A stretch of DNA of 64,000 nt, from the NCBI RefSeq assembly GCF_022458985.1, contig NC_061774.1:18066197-18130196 (forward strand), written 5' to 3'. The stretch is from Mugil cephalus. Lineage: Eukaryota; Chordata; Actinopteri; Mugiliformes; Mugilidae. The notes below the pieces were generated by a model. The model was not told the origin of the DNA, did not search any database, and saw only the letters and a program-made list of their open reading frames with translations. Within the stretch, counting starts at the first letter, position 1. Every line of letters begins with the position of its first letter. The position numbers and the translations under genes were made by a program. This document shows, piece after piece, positions 35,201 through 46,849 of this stretch.

Positions 35201-36373
35201 ATGTGGGCTACATTTTCCTGAGTGGGGGGACCAACTCATCTGCATCTGCATGGTGCTGAAGTTTCCTCCACCCCCACACACACGTTTATCCCCACACGTA
35301 CTTCCATTTGCCACAGGGATAAAGGGCCCACCAATTAGTATGCACCAGTTGATTTACTGAAGAATTAGAGGAAAAGCCTAGTGGGAATATCTAGGTTCAG
35401 AAGGCCACGGCTGTGTGTTCTTATCTTAGACATAGATTAAAGTTGCTCTGAACCCAGAGTCATTACATGCGCGTTTTTTTTTTCTTTCTTAGATGTGAAA
35501 TGACTTCTGAGGGTATTTGGGCTAAATAACCAATTACTGGCTAATTGGCGTTAAAACTCACATTGCCATTGTCGTGTCTTTTCACCTCTTTGAAGCTGCA
35601 ATCCATTTTCCCCTTCGCAGGCTCTCTCACATCAGCATACCGAGTATGTAAATTCTATCACACGACTGTTTCATTTTCGTGTGGCAAATTGGCAACCAAA
35701 TTACCAGCTTTTCAGGAATCAGGAAGCAGCCTTGTTCCCTCACAGCTTTATTCTTGACATGAGGTATGAGAATGGATAGCTTGAATTAAACCCTATTCTA
35801 AATGTAGTATTTTCCATTTAAAAAGTGTGATATGCCCATATTAGTCCATATATAATGGATCTTATAGAGCACTTTTAGAACGTGTGGCTTAATTACATTT
35901 TGTGACACACATCTTCTAATTTCCTTCGTGTGCTGTTGACAAACCAACTGCGTGGTGAAATTCTTCTATTTTTGAACATGATGAAAGATTTCAAATCCAG
36001 TGGGTTTTTTCAATACATGCAAGTATCTAAGTAAAAAACAGTAGAAAGTAATACTTTGCAACAATGAAATCTGTATTCTTGACCTGAATACATATGCTGA
36101 GACATACATACATATGCAACACAGCACCATTAATTGCATTTAATTGTACTCCACAGTGTGTTGTAAAACGGGTTTATGTAGCCTAGTGTTTCTCTGAAGC
36201 CCTGTACTGCGGCTAAAAATCTGACTTTGACAATGAAATTTGCCTCCTTCTCTCTGTGACCACAGGGCTTTTGGTGAAGATGTTAATTGACTGCTGTTGG
36301 GAGGATTTGGACAGCGCCGCCACATAATCAGTGTCTAGTCGATGTCTTAAAGCGTCATGGCAGAGCATATAGT
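26294..36373. other. Intergenic desert, part 1 (gabrp 5' flank)
   Basis: Upstream of gabrp I find no exon chain, tRNA or rRNA. The longest open frame (27392-28243, plus) lies in a C/T-rich tract and codes mostly Ser, Pro, Phe, Leu and Cys without domain or codon signal. A tandem duplication ATCAATAACT occurs at about 29931-29950. A + strand AATAAA lies at 31731-31736 without an adjacent gene. The gabrp promoter must lie near 26294-26900, but no clear TATA box was seen. Confidence 0.5.
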
Positions 36374-36800
36374 CCAGTGATTCCCAACCACTGCACCATG
36401 GCAAATTATTGTACCGCGAGAGATCATCAGGTGTGCTGTGGGAAATTATTCAATTAAACTTCATTGGTCAGAAAATTATTATATATCACCTGCAAAGAAT
36501 TAGTCTTTGTTCGTCCATGCCAGCGACCCTATAGTGACAGGCAGACCAATTAAATACTCTTCCACAAGATGGCAGAGGGTAGATAATTAACCTGTCTGTC
36601 AACCTTTTGGCATTTAATAACAGAATAATCATCCAGTCAGAAGAACAGATGAAGGTCCTAGTTTGAGTAATGGCCAGAAGAAAGCAAAAAAGTTGAGCTT
36701 AAGACAATACAGTGACGGCTCTCCTTCTTTTGGATTTATTTTTAACGAGGAATTAACCGAGCCGACTCCGTTATCTTTGGTGTGTGGGGGGTAATTCTGC
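36374..36800 (+). pseudogene. hAT-type (ZBED5-like) transposon relic, 5' part
   Basis: The block opens CAGTGATTCCCAACCACTGC, the style of hAT terminal repeats. About 320 bp later, 36690-36794 reads KLSLRQYSDGSPSFGFIFNE and onward to LVCGG before a stop. This resembles the start of the BED-finger region of ZBED5-like hAT transposases (a Tyr/Ser-rich lead, then FGF and a VCG cysteine block). An upstream ATG at about 36671 is out of frame with it. The rest of the transposase is absent. Family assignment is by remembered pattern. Confidence 0.5.
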
Positions 36801-39800
36801 GTACGCTAATCAGTGTAGATATCTGCGTTGTCACTGTAGCTTCTGTGTTTACTTAACGTAAAAGTATAAACTGCACCTGGTCGTGTTGCGCGCTATCAGC
36901 GGGCATTTTGTGGTTTTGGCGTGTTATTTCATGTCATGGAATCTTGACGACGTACTGCCTGCTACTGTCCTTAGTCTCAACCCTCTCACCAGTAATTTCA
37001 TGATATAAAATGAAAAGCATAAAAAGCACATCACATTCAGTATGTTCCATGCTATGTATGCACAGTTCTATAATGGTACATGAGTAATAGTCCCTGTGCA
37101 TATGCCACTGACATTGTCTCATATGGGCTACTGGTATAACAACACTATGGACTGATCTTCGTGCACTTGGTGACTGCATGTCTACTTAGTTGTGCATTGG
37201 AGTCCTTGGAGGATTAGGGTCTTGGGAAAATATATTCTGATTTAACAACTATCACTCATTTGTTCCAGTTGTGGGGTCTACTTGTTCCCCCTGGTGGTTT
37301 GTCTGGGTGGTCACACTTCAGTGGCCTACGTCAATATTTCTCTCTTTCACTCTCATCTTCTTTGCGTGCCAATCGTCCTGCTCCCTTTCTCTTACCGCAC
37401 CTTCCCGTTGTTACCTTATTGAACAATTGTAAATAATTCTCCGTCATCCACCGACGCTTATTAATCCTCCAGACTCCTTCTCCTTCGCTCTTCCTCTCCT
37501 GCCTAATTTTCCCAATCTTCTGCCTCCAAACCCCCAGAGCTTACGACAGCCTACCACTGTTGCTATGTTATCTGCATGTTCCCGTGTGCTTTATTTATAT
37601 GGAAATGAGTCCGTAAGGGAATGTGATAGCAGTGCAGGGTGTGGTGTGCATAACGAAGACATGTACAGTGCGTAGGTGTATGCAGTTCCAATGGAGGCCA
37701 TAGCTGCCCATTAAAACACTATGATGAAACAGTTTGCTGTATAACACCAGATAATTTATCCATGAATTCACATCTGACCAGCGCAAAGAGAGAGAGAGAA
37801 AAAAAGCTATTAGATACAGCAACACGTTCTCATATTGCATTTGTTTAAATCTAGTTTGTGATGTGTGCACAGACAAATGAAATTGCAGCTGTGTAAGGGG
37901 GTCCAGCTTTCCTGTCGATTGACTGTTTTTCCAGATTGGCCATGTGTGAAATGTTTCCTCCATGAGGACAAACCAGGCAATTAATTTTCTATTGATTTAC
38001 ACTTTGATCTCTACAGATCTGCAAAGTAACACAAAGGTAGGTGGGCTTGTTAAAATAAGACTGGCTTGCTTTATCTTCCCATCCATTAAGGGATGTTACA
38101 GTACTGTAGTATGGCACCTTTTTGCTGTAGGGCCACCTTCTTTCACATTTCACGGAAATAATAATGCCAGAGGTCGACGTGCTGTTCAGGGAAACACACG
38201 CAAAGTTGCTGCTACGCCCTTGAATGCCTTTAGTGAATGTTCTTCCTGCAGCCACTAGATGGTCTCTTTCCATTTTAAATACCTGTCCCTACACCTGGTT
38301 ATGGCACACCCGTGGAAAGACAGTTTAAAAAGAGTCCTATGTGTCAACCTGAAAAAAGAAACAAACCACTGACCAAACTGAGCAGTGGCTATTTACATGC
38401 AGTGGCTTTACTTTGTGTAATCAATTAGTCTCAAATTAAATACATTTTTGTGCTTTGAGATGGATATGTGACATGTCAGATGTGTTACATTAATTGAATT
38501 CCAGATGGCAAAACACTCTTTTACTCAAGAACTATGATTGTGCTTTTAATGTTGAACTATAAAGTTGATCTACTCAATTAAGGCAGGTTCACCTTTCCCC
38601 CAATATGAACAACGGACTCATCCAGAGCATGTAACAGCTTCCCTGCATGAGTGACAACAACTGTATCACCCCGCTAGATCTCATATGGGCTTGTAAAATA
38701 ATGTCAATCTTCACCTACAAACCTAATGATAAAAATTCAGTTGTTTTGCCAAGCCAAACCCCAGAGGCAGGTGGTAAACATTTATCACCAAGAAAAGTGG
38801 CACTACAAGTCCTTTACGTCGTGGCAGTGAGCATGACGACATGTCTCCAGGCCTCACGTCCCTGACGCTACCGTTTACTTCCTCTTACACCTGTGTCGGG
38901 CAAGATTTGGAATTGGCTCCAGCCTGAGTGTCGTGACGCAAAAATCATTACGCATTAGGCTTTTTTGCCGTTTATCGTTCATCTCTCAGCACTCACTGAG
39001 TTTATAAGCGTCAAAACACACAGGCTATGAGGGCCTGAAAGGTGTACCCACCTGCTGTTCAGTGCACAGGACCAACAGTTTCGCCACAGCATTTCCTGTT
39101 ATTCACATAGTAAATATAACCCGTGACAGGTAACCTTCAGGCACTGTCAGTAAGGGAATGGCTTCCCTCTGAAGGCTTTATGATTGTAAGTGATGTCCTC
39201 TCTGGTGGCGAGGAGCAGAATAAAGTGAAAGCGTGCGCTTTTGTGTGGTATTCATGCACGCTGTGGTAAGTCATTTCATTTCCCTGCGTCATAAGCCGCA
39301 GTGTAGGTCTACGCCAATAAACATTCAGCAGCAGCAGCAGCACGAGTGACTGCCAAGTCTAATGACACAGGAAGACATTTTTAAAGTGAACACTACCCTA
39401 TGCAGATGACTAACAACTATCTTGAGCCTTAAAATAGTTCAACAGAAGATACTGAACACATATGTTGTTAGAGTAAACTGAAACAGAGCTGAGTAACGCC
39501 CTCTTGGCTGATAATGTGTCTGGAACAACAGAAAATAAGCTTTCAGCAATCTTAAAAAAAAAAGAAAAAAGAAAAAAGTATCTGTGCGCATTAGCATTGA
39601 CTTATTTTGCCTGCAGTTATGCACAATTTACCCATCTGCTTATGATACTTCTTAAAGTAATACATTATGCACCTCCTCGAGGTTTCTTCCAATTAAAAGT
39701 GGGTTTCCCTGTCACTGCTGTCGCCTTAGTGCTCGCTCTGGGGACTGCGGTCTCCGGCTTCTTTAAATATTCTTTAGTCTTTCTTCTTTTTTTCCATTGA

Positions 39801-40639
39801 TTTTGTAAACATATCTTGTTCATTTGTATCACATGCGTGTCTGAATACACTGCACTGTTTCTGGATGCAGAGTGAGAAGGGGCAAGCAGAGAGATGTCAC
39901 TGCCGTCTGCTATGGCAATTATCTAAAAGGAAATGGAAAAAAGCAAACTGCAGCCTCTCTTTTTTTATATTTAAGCAAGTGAGGTTTAGCAACACTCTTA
40001 ATGATGCCTATCTTCCAGGTGTTTACCTGCTAAATCAACCAAAGGTTAATTTCGCCATTTACAGACTGATTTTTTTTTTCTTCCACTTTTTATTTATTTA
40101 TTTTGGTTTAGATTTCTTTTGTGCAATCAATCTTCTAATCCACACAGCCTGGATCCAACTTGTGGTGTTTGGTTCAGTTACAGGTGTCGCTAATTGAAAT
40201 TAATGTGAGTCTCCTTTGGCTGCGCTGCCTCCACACACTGCTTGCTGAGCTACAGCCTCGCAAAGGCTGCAGCTGGCATCTACAGGACCGGAATGTAATC
40301 AGCTGAGCTTTGAGCTCAGACAATAATTTTATCTCCAGAAGGAATTGTATTAGCCAGAACTCTGTGGAAACAATATAATTTCTGAGTTGCCAGGAAGTGA
40401 TGGGCAGCCACTTAATATAGACAATAAAGGAAGCACCTCAATATTCAGCGTGAGAGAAAACATAACCACTTTTTTCACTTTCCCGTGCAGGTATGTGCAG
40501 AAATGTTGTACTTGGACCGAACAAGTCCTGTCGCCCTTGTTTAGCTCTGTCAGAGTGATGTGTGGATATGAGTATGAATCGTTGCTTGTTTCTCTGAATT
40601 AGCCCTGTGCTAGAGTGATGACACGTCCACTGTGGCACC
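36801..40639. other. Intergenic desert, part 2
   Basis: No gene is supported. Short open frames on both strands lack domains. The notable item is the 59-bp block at 38821-38879 that recurs at 41690. Homopolymer A/T runs occur near 39553-39577 and 40068-40080. Confidence 0.5.
38821..38879 (+). repeat. Copy 1 of a repeated 58-bp block
   Basis: Starts GTGGCAGTGAGCATGACGAC and ends CTACCGTTTACT. It matches 41690-41746 with two substitutions and small indels. The flanks are not similar, so only this block is shared. It could be a remnant of a dispersed repeat or a duplicated regulatory segment. Confidence 0.8.
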
Positions 40640-40738
40640 CAGCATCTTGCCCAACTTCAGCTGGAATGGGCTCAATCCCCCCAGGACCCTTTAAAAGACG
40701 AGCAGCTGTAGATACTGGATGGATGGATGGAGGGATGT
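40640..40738 (+). mobile_element. LINE (L2/CR1-like) 3' tail with (GGAT)n
   Basis: The text CAGCTGGAATGGGCTCAA..., then ACGAGCAGCTGTAGATACTG, then (GGAT)n, is the familiar 3' end of L2-type LINEs in fish: a conserved tail followed by short tandem tetranucleotides. Only the last 100 bp or so is present, as expected of a 5'-truncated copy. No reverse-transcriptase frame remains. Confidence 0.65.
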
Positions 40739-41689
40739 CTGAAAACCTCCGTACATTTATTCTTAATTCTTAATCCCATCTTCTAACAATTAATGCCGTC
40801 TCTAACCACCTCAGCACACCTGCATACACCTCATGACACCGCATAAACTGAGTCAGAGTAAAATGCTCCACCTGCCATTACTCATAAAATGAGAACAGAG
40901 AAAAAGAAAAAAAATTATATATATACAGGTGCTGCAGAACAAGAAGCTCCAGTTTCTTAGATTCCTCGCTCGTCTCAACAGATATATGCACTTCAATCAC
41001 CCCTTCTTCTCCCTCCCTCGCTGCAAAGCCCTGTTCGTATCGCCATGTTTACCGTATGTTGACATGGAAAATATTTTAGGGTGAAATAGCAATGATTCAT
41101 ATATACACACAGTCTCACTGCCTTCTGTGTTTGTCTTCAAACTTCAGTTTTCTCCAAATCGTGTATATAAACCATGTTTAGGAAGGAGCGATCGCTCACT
41201 GTCTTATTCTCAGCACTCTGGGACACTGGGATGGACTGTTTTACAGGGGAGAGGCCGCTGCATATTTATCCTTTCTCCTACAGAAAAAAAATGGCACACT
41301 GATGGACTACGGGACTTTCTCTAAGGACAAACACTTTTGGACGCTGATGATGTCGACCTGCAGAGTGTATGAGTGTAAAGGCACCCCGAAGAGCCGTGTG
41401 TCTAAGATCTTTTCATCGAAGAATGGGAAAACTTTAAATGTAAGAGCGTCTCGTGTGTGGGTGTGGAGCTTTTGCCGAAGGCACTTCTGTTTCAGAGAAA
41501 CTGCGCCGAGTCTGGCATTTTCCACTGACCTCTAAAGAGCAAGGGAAAACCGAAAGGTTGTTCAATGACTTCCAGACTAATGAAGCTTCTTTTTTTTTTC
41601 TTTTTTTTCATCCCTTTCATCACCTGCCTGCGTGTGTCTGGAGTGTGTGTCGATGTTTACACATAACAGGGAGCTGGTAATGCGGCGCT

Positions 41690-41746
41690 GTGGCAGTGGG
41701 CATGACGACATGTCTCCAGGCCTGACGTCCTGCGCTACCGTTTACT
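41690..41746 (+). repeat. Copy 2 of the repeated 58-bp block
   Basis: Direct repeat of 38821-38879, same orientation, 2.9 kb downstream. Shared core: GCATGACGACATGTCTCCAG. Confidence 0.8.
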
Positions 41747-43789
41747 AAACAGCCTCGACAGGACACGACTGTTTTAGTAAATACAGAAGGCGCGCATGTG
41801 TGCGTGTGTCCTTGTGTTTTGGGTTGATCTGGCACCAGGACAGTAAGGCTTCTCTTCAGATAGGAGGTATCTGAAATAAAGAAGAGCACCTACTCATTTT
41901 TGAGTTTGCGTTTAAAAATTTACGACCCTGCCAGAGAGGTGTGATTTCCTCTGTTTTTCTGTGACCTACCTCCGATCAGGACACAAATCTCTCATCTCTC
42001 ATGCGTTACAGCTCTGGTATAATTGGTCTCTGTCTGAGTTTATATTACAAACACCACCCACTTGTGTCCCTTGCATTGCACAAGCACACACACACGCACA
42101 CACACACACGCACGCACACATTATCTGTGTGTGTTCCGTTAGTTCGGCAGGTGTGTGGAAGACTGCCACGAGCCAGGCAGCAGGTGGAGATGAGGATTTA
42201 TAGATTTTAATTGTATCACTGTTGAGCAATAATTCTACTGCCTTAGGCGAGGAAGGTCTGCGGCAACATGTGACATGTGATTTGTACTAGGGATGCCTGA
42301 ATTATAGAGAAGGTAGTGTGCCCCACAATAAACATAGATTAGATTTCACAATCACAATTAACTGCCATTTTTGGAGAATATCAATGTTCAAGATTACGTT
42401 ATTGATCCCCGCAGGGAAAACATTTTGTCAAAGAGTCATGAGATAAGAAAGGGACAAATATGAACAAGACACAGACATAAGAATAAATAAAAATAAAAAT
42501 AGGAATGAGGTAGAAGTAAAAATTACAAATAATAATAAAAAAAAATGTACGGTCCAATTTACATGGAAGGATAATAATTGTTTGTTAAAACAAGTTAGAT
42601 AAGTGTGAAGGAGAATAATTGTCTAGTTATAAAAAAATATATATATATATATTGAAGAAAATGGGAAACAGACAAGGGAAGTTCCAAGATACTGTGTCAT
42701 GAGTTTCACTAAAAGCAAAAAGACTTTTGTTTCAGGGGGTCGGCAAGGTAAATCCCTGAGGTTTTACCGTTTCTTATCTGGAAAGCTCCATCTGGAATTC
42801 CATGCTCTCCCACTGATCTTGTCATGCCCATCCGCAGTGTGATTAACGTTACAAATTTGCATCAGTCTGAAACTGCCTGAATAAGACGGCGAAAGGTGGT
42901 GTGTGCTGTTAGCGAAACCCACAGAACAAAAGCCCTACAATGTTTCTGTTGGCAGATACACTCAAAGTGAGTTCGTGCTGCATCGACCAGGGCGGCCGGG
43001 CCTCCCCTCTCCCTGATGCCATTTCTTTCACCTGCAGGCGCAGAGTCTGAACAAGATATGGAGGAAGAAAACGACCGCCTGCGCGAGCTATTTCCAAAAC
43101 AACCTGGCATGGATGTGTGACATGTTGGGACAGTGATAATCTGATATTTACTTTACTTTTCCTCCTCTTCTCTCCGTCTCCCGCATCTTTCACTCTAGTC
43201 TTTTCCAAAGCCTCCTCATCCAGTCTGGAGGGATAATAACTCCACTATTCTATTTGCATTTGACTCTAGCAGTCACGGTTTCCAAAATGGGCCCGTGAGT
43301 TTGTGGCACAGTTTGATGCAGCACACTAAGCATAGTTAAGTCCGACAAGTTACGCAACGAATAAAGCAGGACTTTGCGATCCATCCAAATGCAACTCAAT
43401 CGTGTTGTTTTAAAATCAGTTATGCAAATTCTGACAGGGTGACCTCACACTGCTAATACACTTTGTTATTTGTGCTTAAGTGTTAAATCCAACTTGATCT
43501 GAGTTTGAAGTGTATGTTCTTCTCTTCTCTTTCTCGCTCTGTCTTTTTTTTGGTGCTTTTCCTTTGTTTTTGTGTTTAGTGTAAATGACTGTCATGCTGC
43601 CTGTGTTTCGGGGTAAATAAAGGCCTGAGGGTGACATCTATCAAAGGGTGAAAACCATCCAATGAACTGAGTAAAGCCGAGTCAAGTGTTTGGCTTTTTT
43701 TTTTTTTTAATCACAGTGGGACTGTTTTGGTTTGGTTGTGGTGCAGAGAAAATAGTTATTGCTGGGTGTTTAGTGTGGTCTACCCTTTA

Positions 43790-44125
43790 CACTCACTTGC
43801 CAAAACATTAGGTACACTACTGAAAATGATGCTTTCTAATATAAGAGTTGTGCGCTACATTTTCCACCACGACGATGTTCCATTTTTATTTTTTATTTTT
43901 TTTCAAAAAGTGTGAGATAGTTGGTGATTCGTGATCATTTTAGAGCATCTAGTTTGAGGTACAGTTGAACTGGATTGAATTAGTCTCAAAAATGTTTCTG
44001 CGTTTCTTCTGTTGAATACCATAACCTTCATTAATCTAACATTTAGTGCAGCACTGTTAAATTAGGATGCATTGTTTTCCACTAGTGTGCCTAATGCATA
44101 TCAATTACTTGTATACACCTCACAA
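43790..44125. mobile_element. Possible old MITE-like repeat
   Basis: The left side CACTCACTTGCCAAAACATT followed by AGGTACACT resembles the ends of a widespread fish foldback element (CACTCACTGGCC...TTAGGTACACC). The right side GTGTGCCTAATGCATA followed by TACACCTCACAATAAAG is a weak inverse of it. No coding remains. Confidence 0.35.
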
Positions 44126-44841
44126 TAAAGTCACATCATGAATTATATTGCAATTGTGTAATCTCTCTCTCTCTCTTTTTTTATCTCATATAACATTGCC
44201 TAACTACCTTATCACACATTTCTTCTATGTGTAACACATATTAGTGTACACAGTATATATCCATTTCTCAAGTCGTTTTCTCTATGAAGCGCAGCCAGTA
44301 AAGCTATTGACTTGATTCTCATTTATTGCTTGAACAGAACTCTCATAGTAATAAAAGCCATCCACCAGTTCTTGTTGACCACGCTGTAAGCTTTACAGAA
44401 CGGCTGAGTTTAGTTCAGTATTATTTCACGCACCAGCATCTTTTCTGTCTTTATACAGTTGGTCCCCTCTCCCTTAATAAAGCTGTTTGCATCCAGTCAG
44501 CAGTATCTGTGTGGGGATGGTGTGACAGTGTGTAGCGTGGGGAAGAGGGAAAGCATGGGAATGTGGATTTTCGCCGTTTAGGAGAATCAGTTAACTATCC
44601 ATCACACAAAGATCAGGTTACACTGACATGCAGGTTCCACGCTACTGGTCATCGCTTTTTTTTTTTTACAGGACTGTTTTCTGTCAGTAAGTGCTTTCTC
44701 TTTCTGGTGTTTGTCTTGGTATTTGTGTGTCTGTGTGGGTTTTCAGGGGTGGGGTAAAAGATCGATGTTGCCCCGGGAACCAATATTCATTAATCTTCAT
44801 GAAATAAAATGAAAAAAGCAAAAAAAGTTAACTCTAAAACC

Positions 44842-44847
44842 TTTATT
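44842..44847 (-). terminator. foxi1: Poly(A) signal AATAAA of foxi1
   Basis: TTTATT on the plus strand reads AATAAA on the foxi1 strand, 655 bp beyond the stop codon. No nearer canonical signal was seen, so a 3' UTR of about 0.68 kb is inferred. Confidence 0.55.
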
Positions 44848-45501
44848 GTTATAAAAAGCACAACATACTGTATACAGTACAGCATTTACCACACATTATG
44901 AACCAGCAAAACCAACAATCTACATTTGTAACATGACACAACACATACAAATATGTACAATTAATTAATGAATTGGAGGAATTGGATTTATTTTCACCGC
45001 TATAAAACATCATGACAGAAAGTCTTCCCTTTTCTGTGCTTATCGTTTTCCACGATATGTAGACAATGGTGTAATTTAACTACACCTCTAAATGTGCTGG
45101 CTGAGCGTTGAGAGCATGATACCATCAAAGAGTCACTGATAGCAGCGTGGAATGACCTGATGTCAGCAGATCGGATCTAGGATCTGTTAATAATGAGTCA
45201 GATCTGATAGAGGCGAGGTTTAGTTAGAATAAAAGCTGACTGAGGATCTGATAGCGGGGCCGACTGCGGTTTCAGGGAGCCACAGTCGTCGTCCGCTGCA
45301 GCTGACTTGGCTGTTTCTGTGGGAATCAAAGCTGCTGTCACACGCTATAGTGATCTCAACCCTCTCAGTCAGCGCAAACACGCTCGGTGTTTGCGTGTGT
45401 GTCGTCTTGTACAATAGAATCTCTCTGAAACAAAACAAATGAAACTCCTATCCAAGAGTCTTTTCAAACCCTCCCCCCTCCCCCCCCCCTTTAATGTCTT
45501 A

Positions 45502-46777
45502 TTAAACTTCTGTGCCCTCGCGATGATAGATGATTCCCGTCGATCCCAGCGTGGGATAGAAATGCCCACCGGAGCTATTGTACTGGCTGAGGATGGGGCT
45601 AGTGTAACCTATGGAGGAGTGGGTGGGCGAGGAGGAAAGTACAGGGGCAGCTGGAACTTGCGGTACCCACTCTGGGCCACCTGAGTTGGGGGAGTAGCTA
45701 CTAAAGCTTCCTGGCTGCGGGGGTCTATGCGACCCATCCAAGGGAAGGTTGATCTGCAGAGGCCTGCTTAGCCCGTCGCCTCCAACCTCGTTCGATCCTC
45801 CAGTGGACACTCCGGACATCTCGGACAAGAAGCTGCTCAGGCATGGCGCAGGGCCTGACAAAGAGGGCGAGGGAATCCTGTCCGCTGTGGGGGAGATGTT
45901 CAGGGCAGAGTGTTTAGGGCTGCCCCTCTCGCTGTCTCCTGACTCTGGAGCCCCTGAGCTGCCATCACCACCAGACAGGGAGTCAGACTTCCTCTTCCTT
46001 TTACGGCGGAAGTTTCCATTGTCAAACATCTTTTCGCAGTTTGGGTCGAGCGTCCAGTAGTTGCCCTTTCCTACGATATCACAGAGAAAAAAAATGGTTG
46101 GTGAGATTTCGTTTAAAAGCAGATAAGCACAAAAAGCATTGTCATAAACACACAAGAATGTTTCAAAAAATGTTACCTGGATCATCCTCATCTCTCGGCA
46201 CTTTCTTGAAGCAGTCATTGAGTGACAGGTTGTGTCTGATGGAATTCTGCCAGCCCGCTTTGCTCTTGTTGTAGAACGGGAAGTTATCAGCGACGTATTG
46301 GTAAATCTGACTCAGCGTCAGTCTTCTGTCTGGCGCTCCGTGGATGGCCATGGCGATGAGAGCAGAGTAGGAGTAGGGAGGCCTGACCAGCTTCATTAAG
46401 TCTTCTTGTGAGGGCAGAGAGAACCAGCTCAGCTCCCCTCCTGGACCCCCTGCTCCGGCTGGGCCCAGGTAAGGCCTCTGCATGCCGTAGTGCTGAGGGA
46501 CGAAGGGAGGGCCGGGATTACCGGGCGGGCCGGTGGTAGCCAGGTAAGGTGGCGTGTTGATCCCAGAACCGTTGAACCAGAGGTAAGGGTTTGGGGAGGA
46601 GGTGGTGTAGTCGCTCAGGTCGTATGAGGTCGGAGTGGTGCGCTGAGGGCTCGGCAGCGATGGAGGCGGGTAGTAGCAGTCACCGTACATGCTGAGCTCT
46701 GGGGGCTCCTGGCCGAGGCTGGGGAATTGTGGGCCGCATCGAGGAGGAGACTGACCCTGAGCCTCAAATGAAGACAT
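45502..46777 (-). CDS. foxi1: FOXI1, forkhead box transcription factor I1
   Basis: A nuclear DNA-binding factor; in fish and mammals the family directs ionocyte, otic and pharyngeal development. Two exons, 46177..46777 and 45502..46070, with canonical GT-AG splice sites and phases that join as DDP-G-KGNYW, give 389 aa (human 378). I chose the second ATG ([20 protein letters not shown]) because it matches the human start [20 protein letters not shown]; the upstream ATG would add only MRRILT. The forkhead domain spans about 132-225: [17 protein letters not shown], recognition helix [20 protein letters not shown], wing [14 protein letters not shown]. The intron falls inside the domain at the usual FOXI position. 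The tail ends IYHREGTEV against human YPREGTEV. A single complete copy with an upstream TATA box. Confidence 0.96.
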
Positions 46778-46841
46778 TGTCAGGATTCTTCTCACCGCTC
46801 GGCCTCTTCTTTAACCCTTTGTCTTTGGTTGTCTTCACCAC

Positions 46842-46849
46842 TATTTATA
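46842..46849 (-). promoter_or_regulatory. foxi1: TATA box of foxi1
   Basis: Plus-strand TATTTATA reads TATAAATA on the gene strand, 65 bp upstream of the chosen ATG. This places transcription start near 46815 and gives a short 5' UTR of about 40 nt. Confidence 0.7.

Larger units (their letters stand above)
40739..45501. other. Intergenic desert, part 3, and foxi1 3' flank
   Basis: No coding exon is supported. It holds copy 2 of the 58-bp block (41690-41746), a CA tract (about 42082-42118), an A-rich block with TTATTGATCCCCGCAGGGAA at about 42396-42417 that resembles a short retroposon tail, a TA tract (about 42630-42651) and an old foldback-type repeat (about 43790-44125). The last 660 bp (44842-45501) is likely foxi1 3' UTR. 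Confidence 0.5.

Noticed and set aside
26294-45501. miR-143/145 or other known miRNA
   Set aside because: miR-143/145 lie near AFAP1L1 in human, so I looked for their mature sequences as I remember them; none was seen by eye in this interval or elsewhere.
46778-46795. Earlier ATG of foxi1 (adds MRRILT)
   Set aside because: It is in frame, but the family start MSSF(D/E) matches the second ATG.
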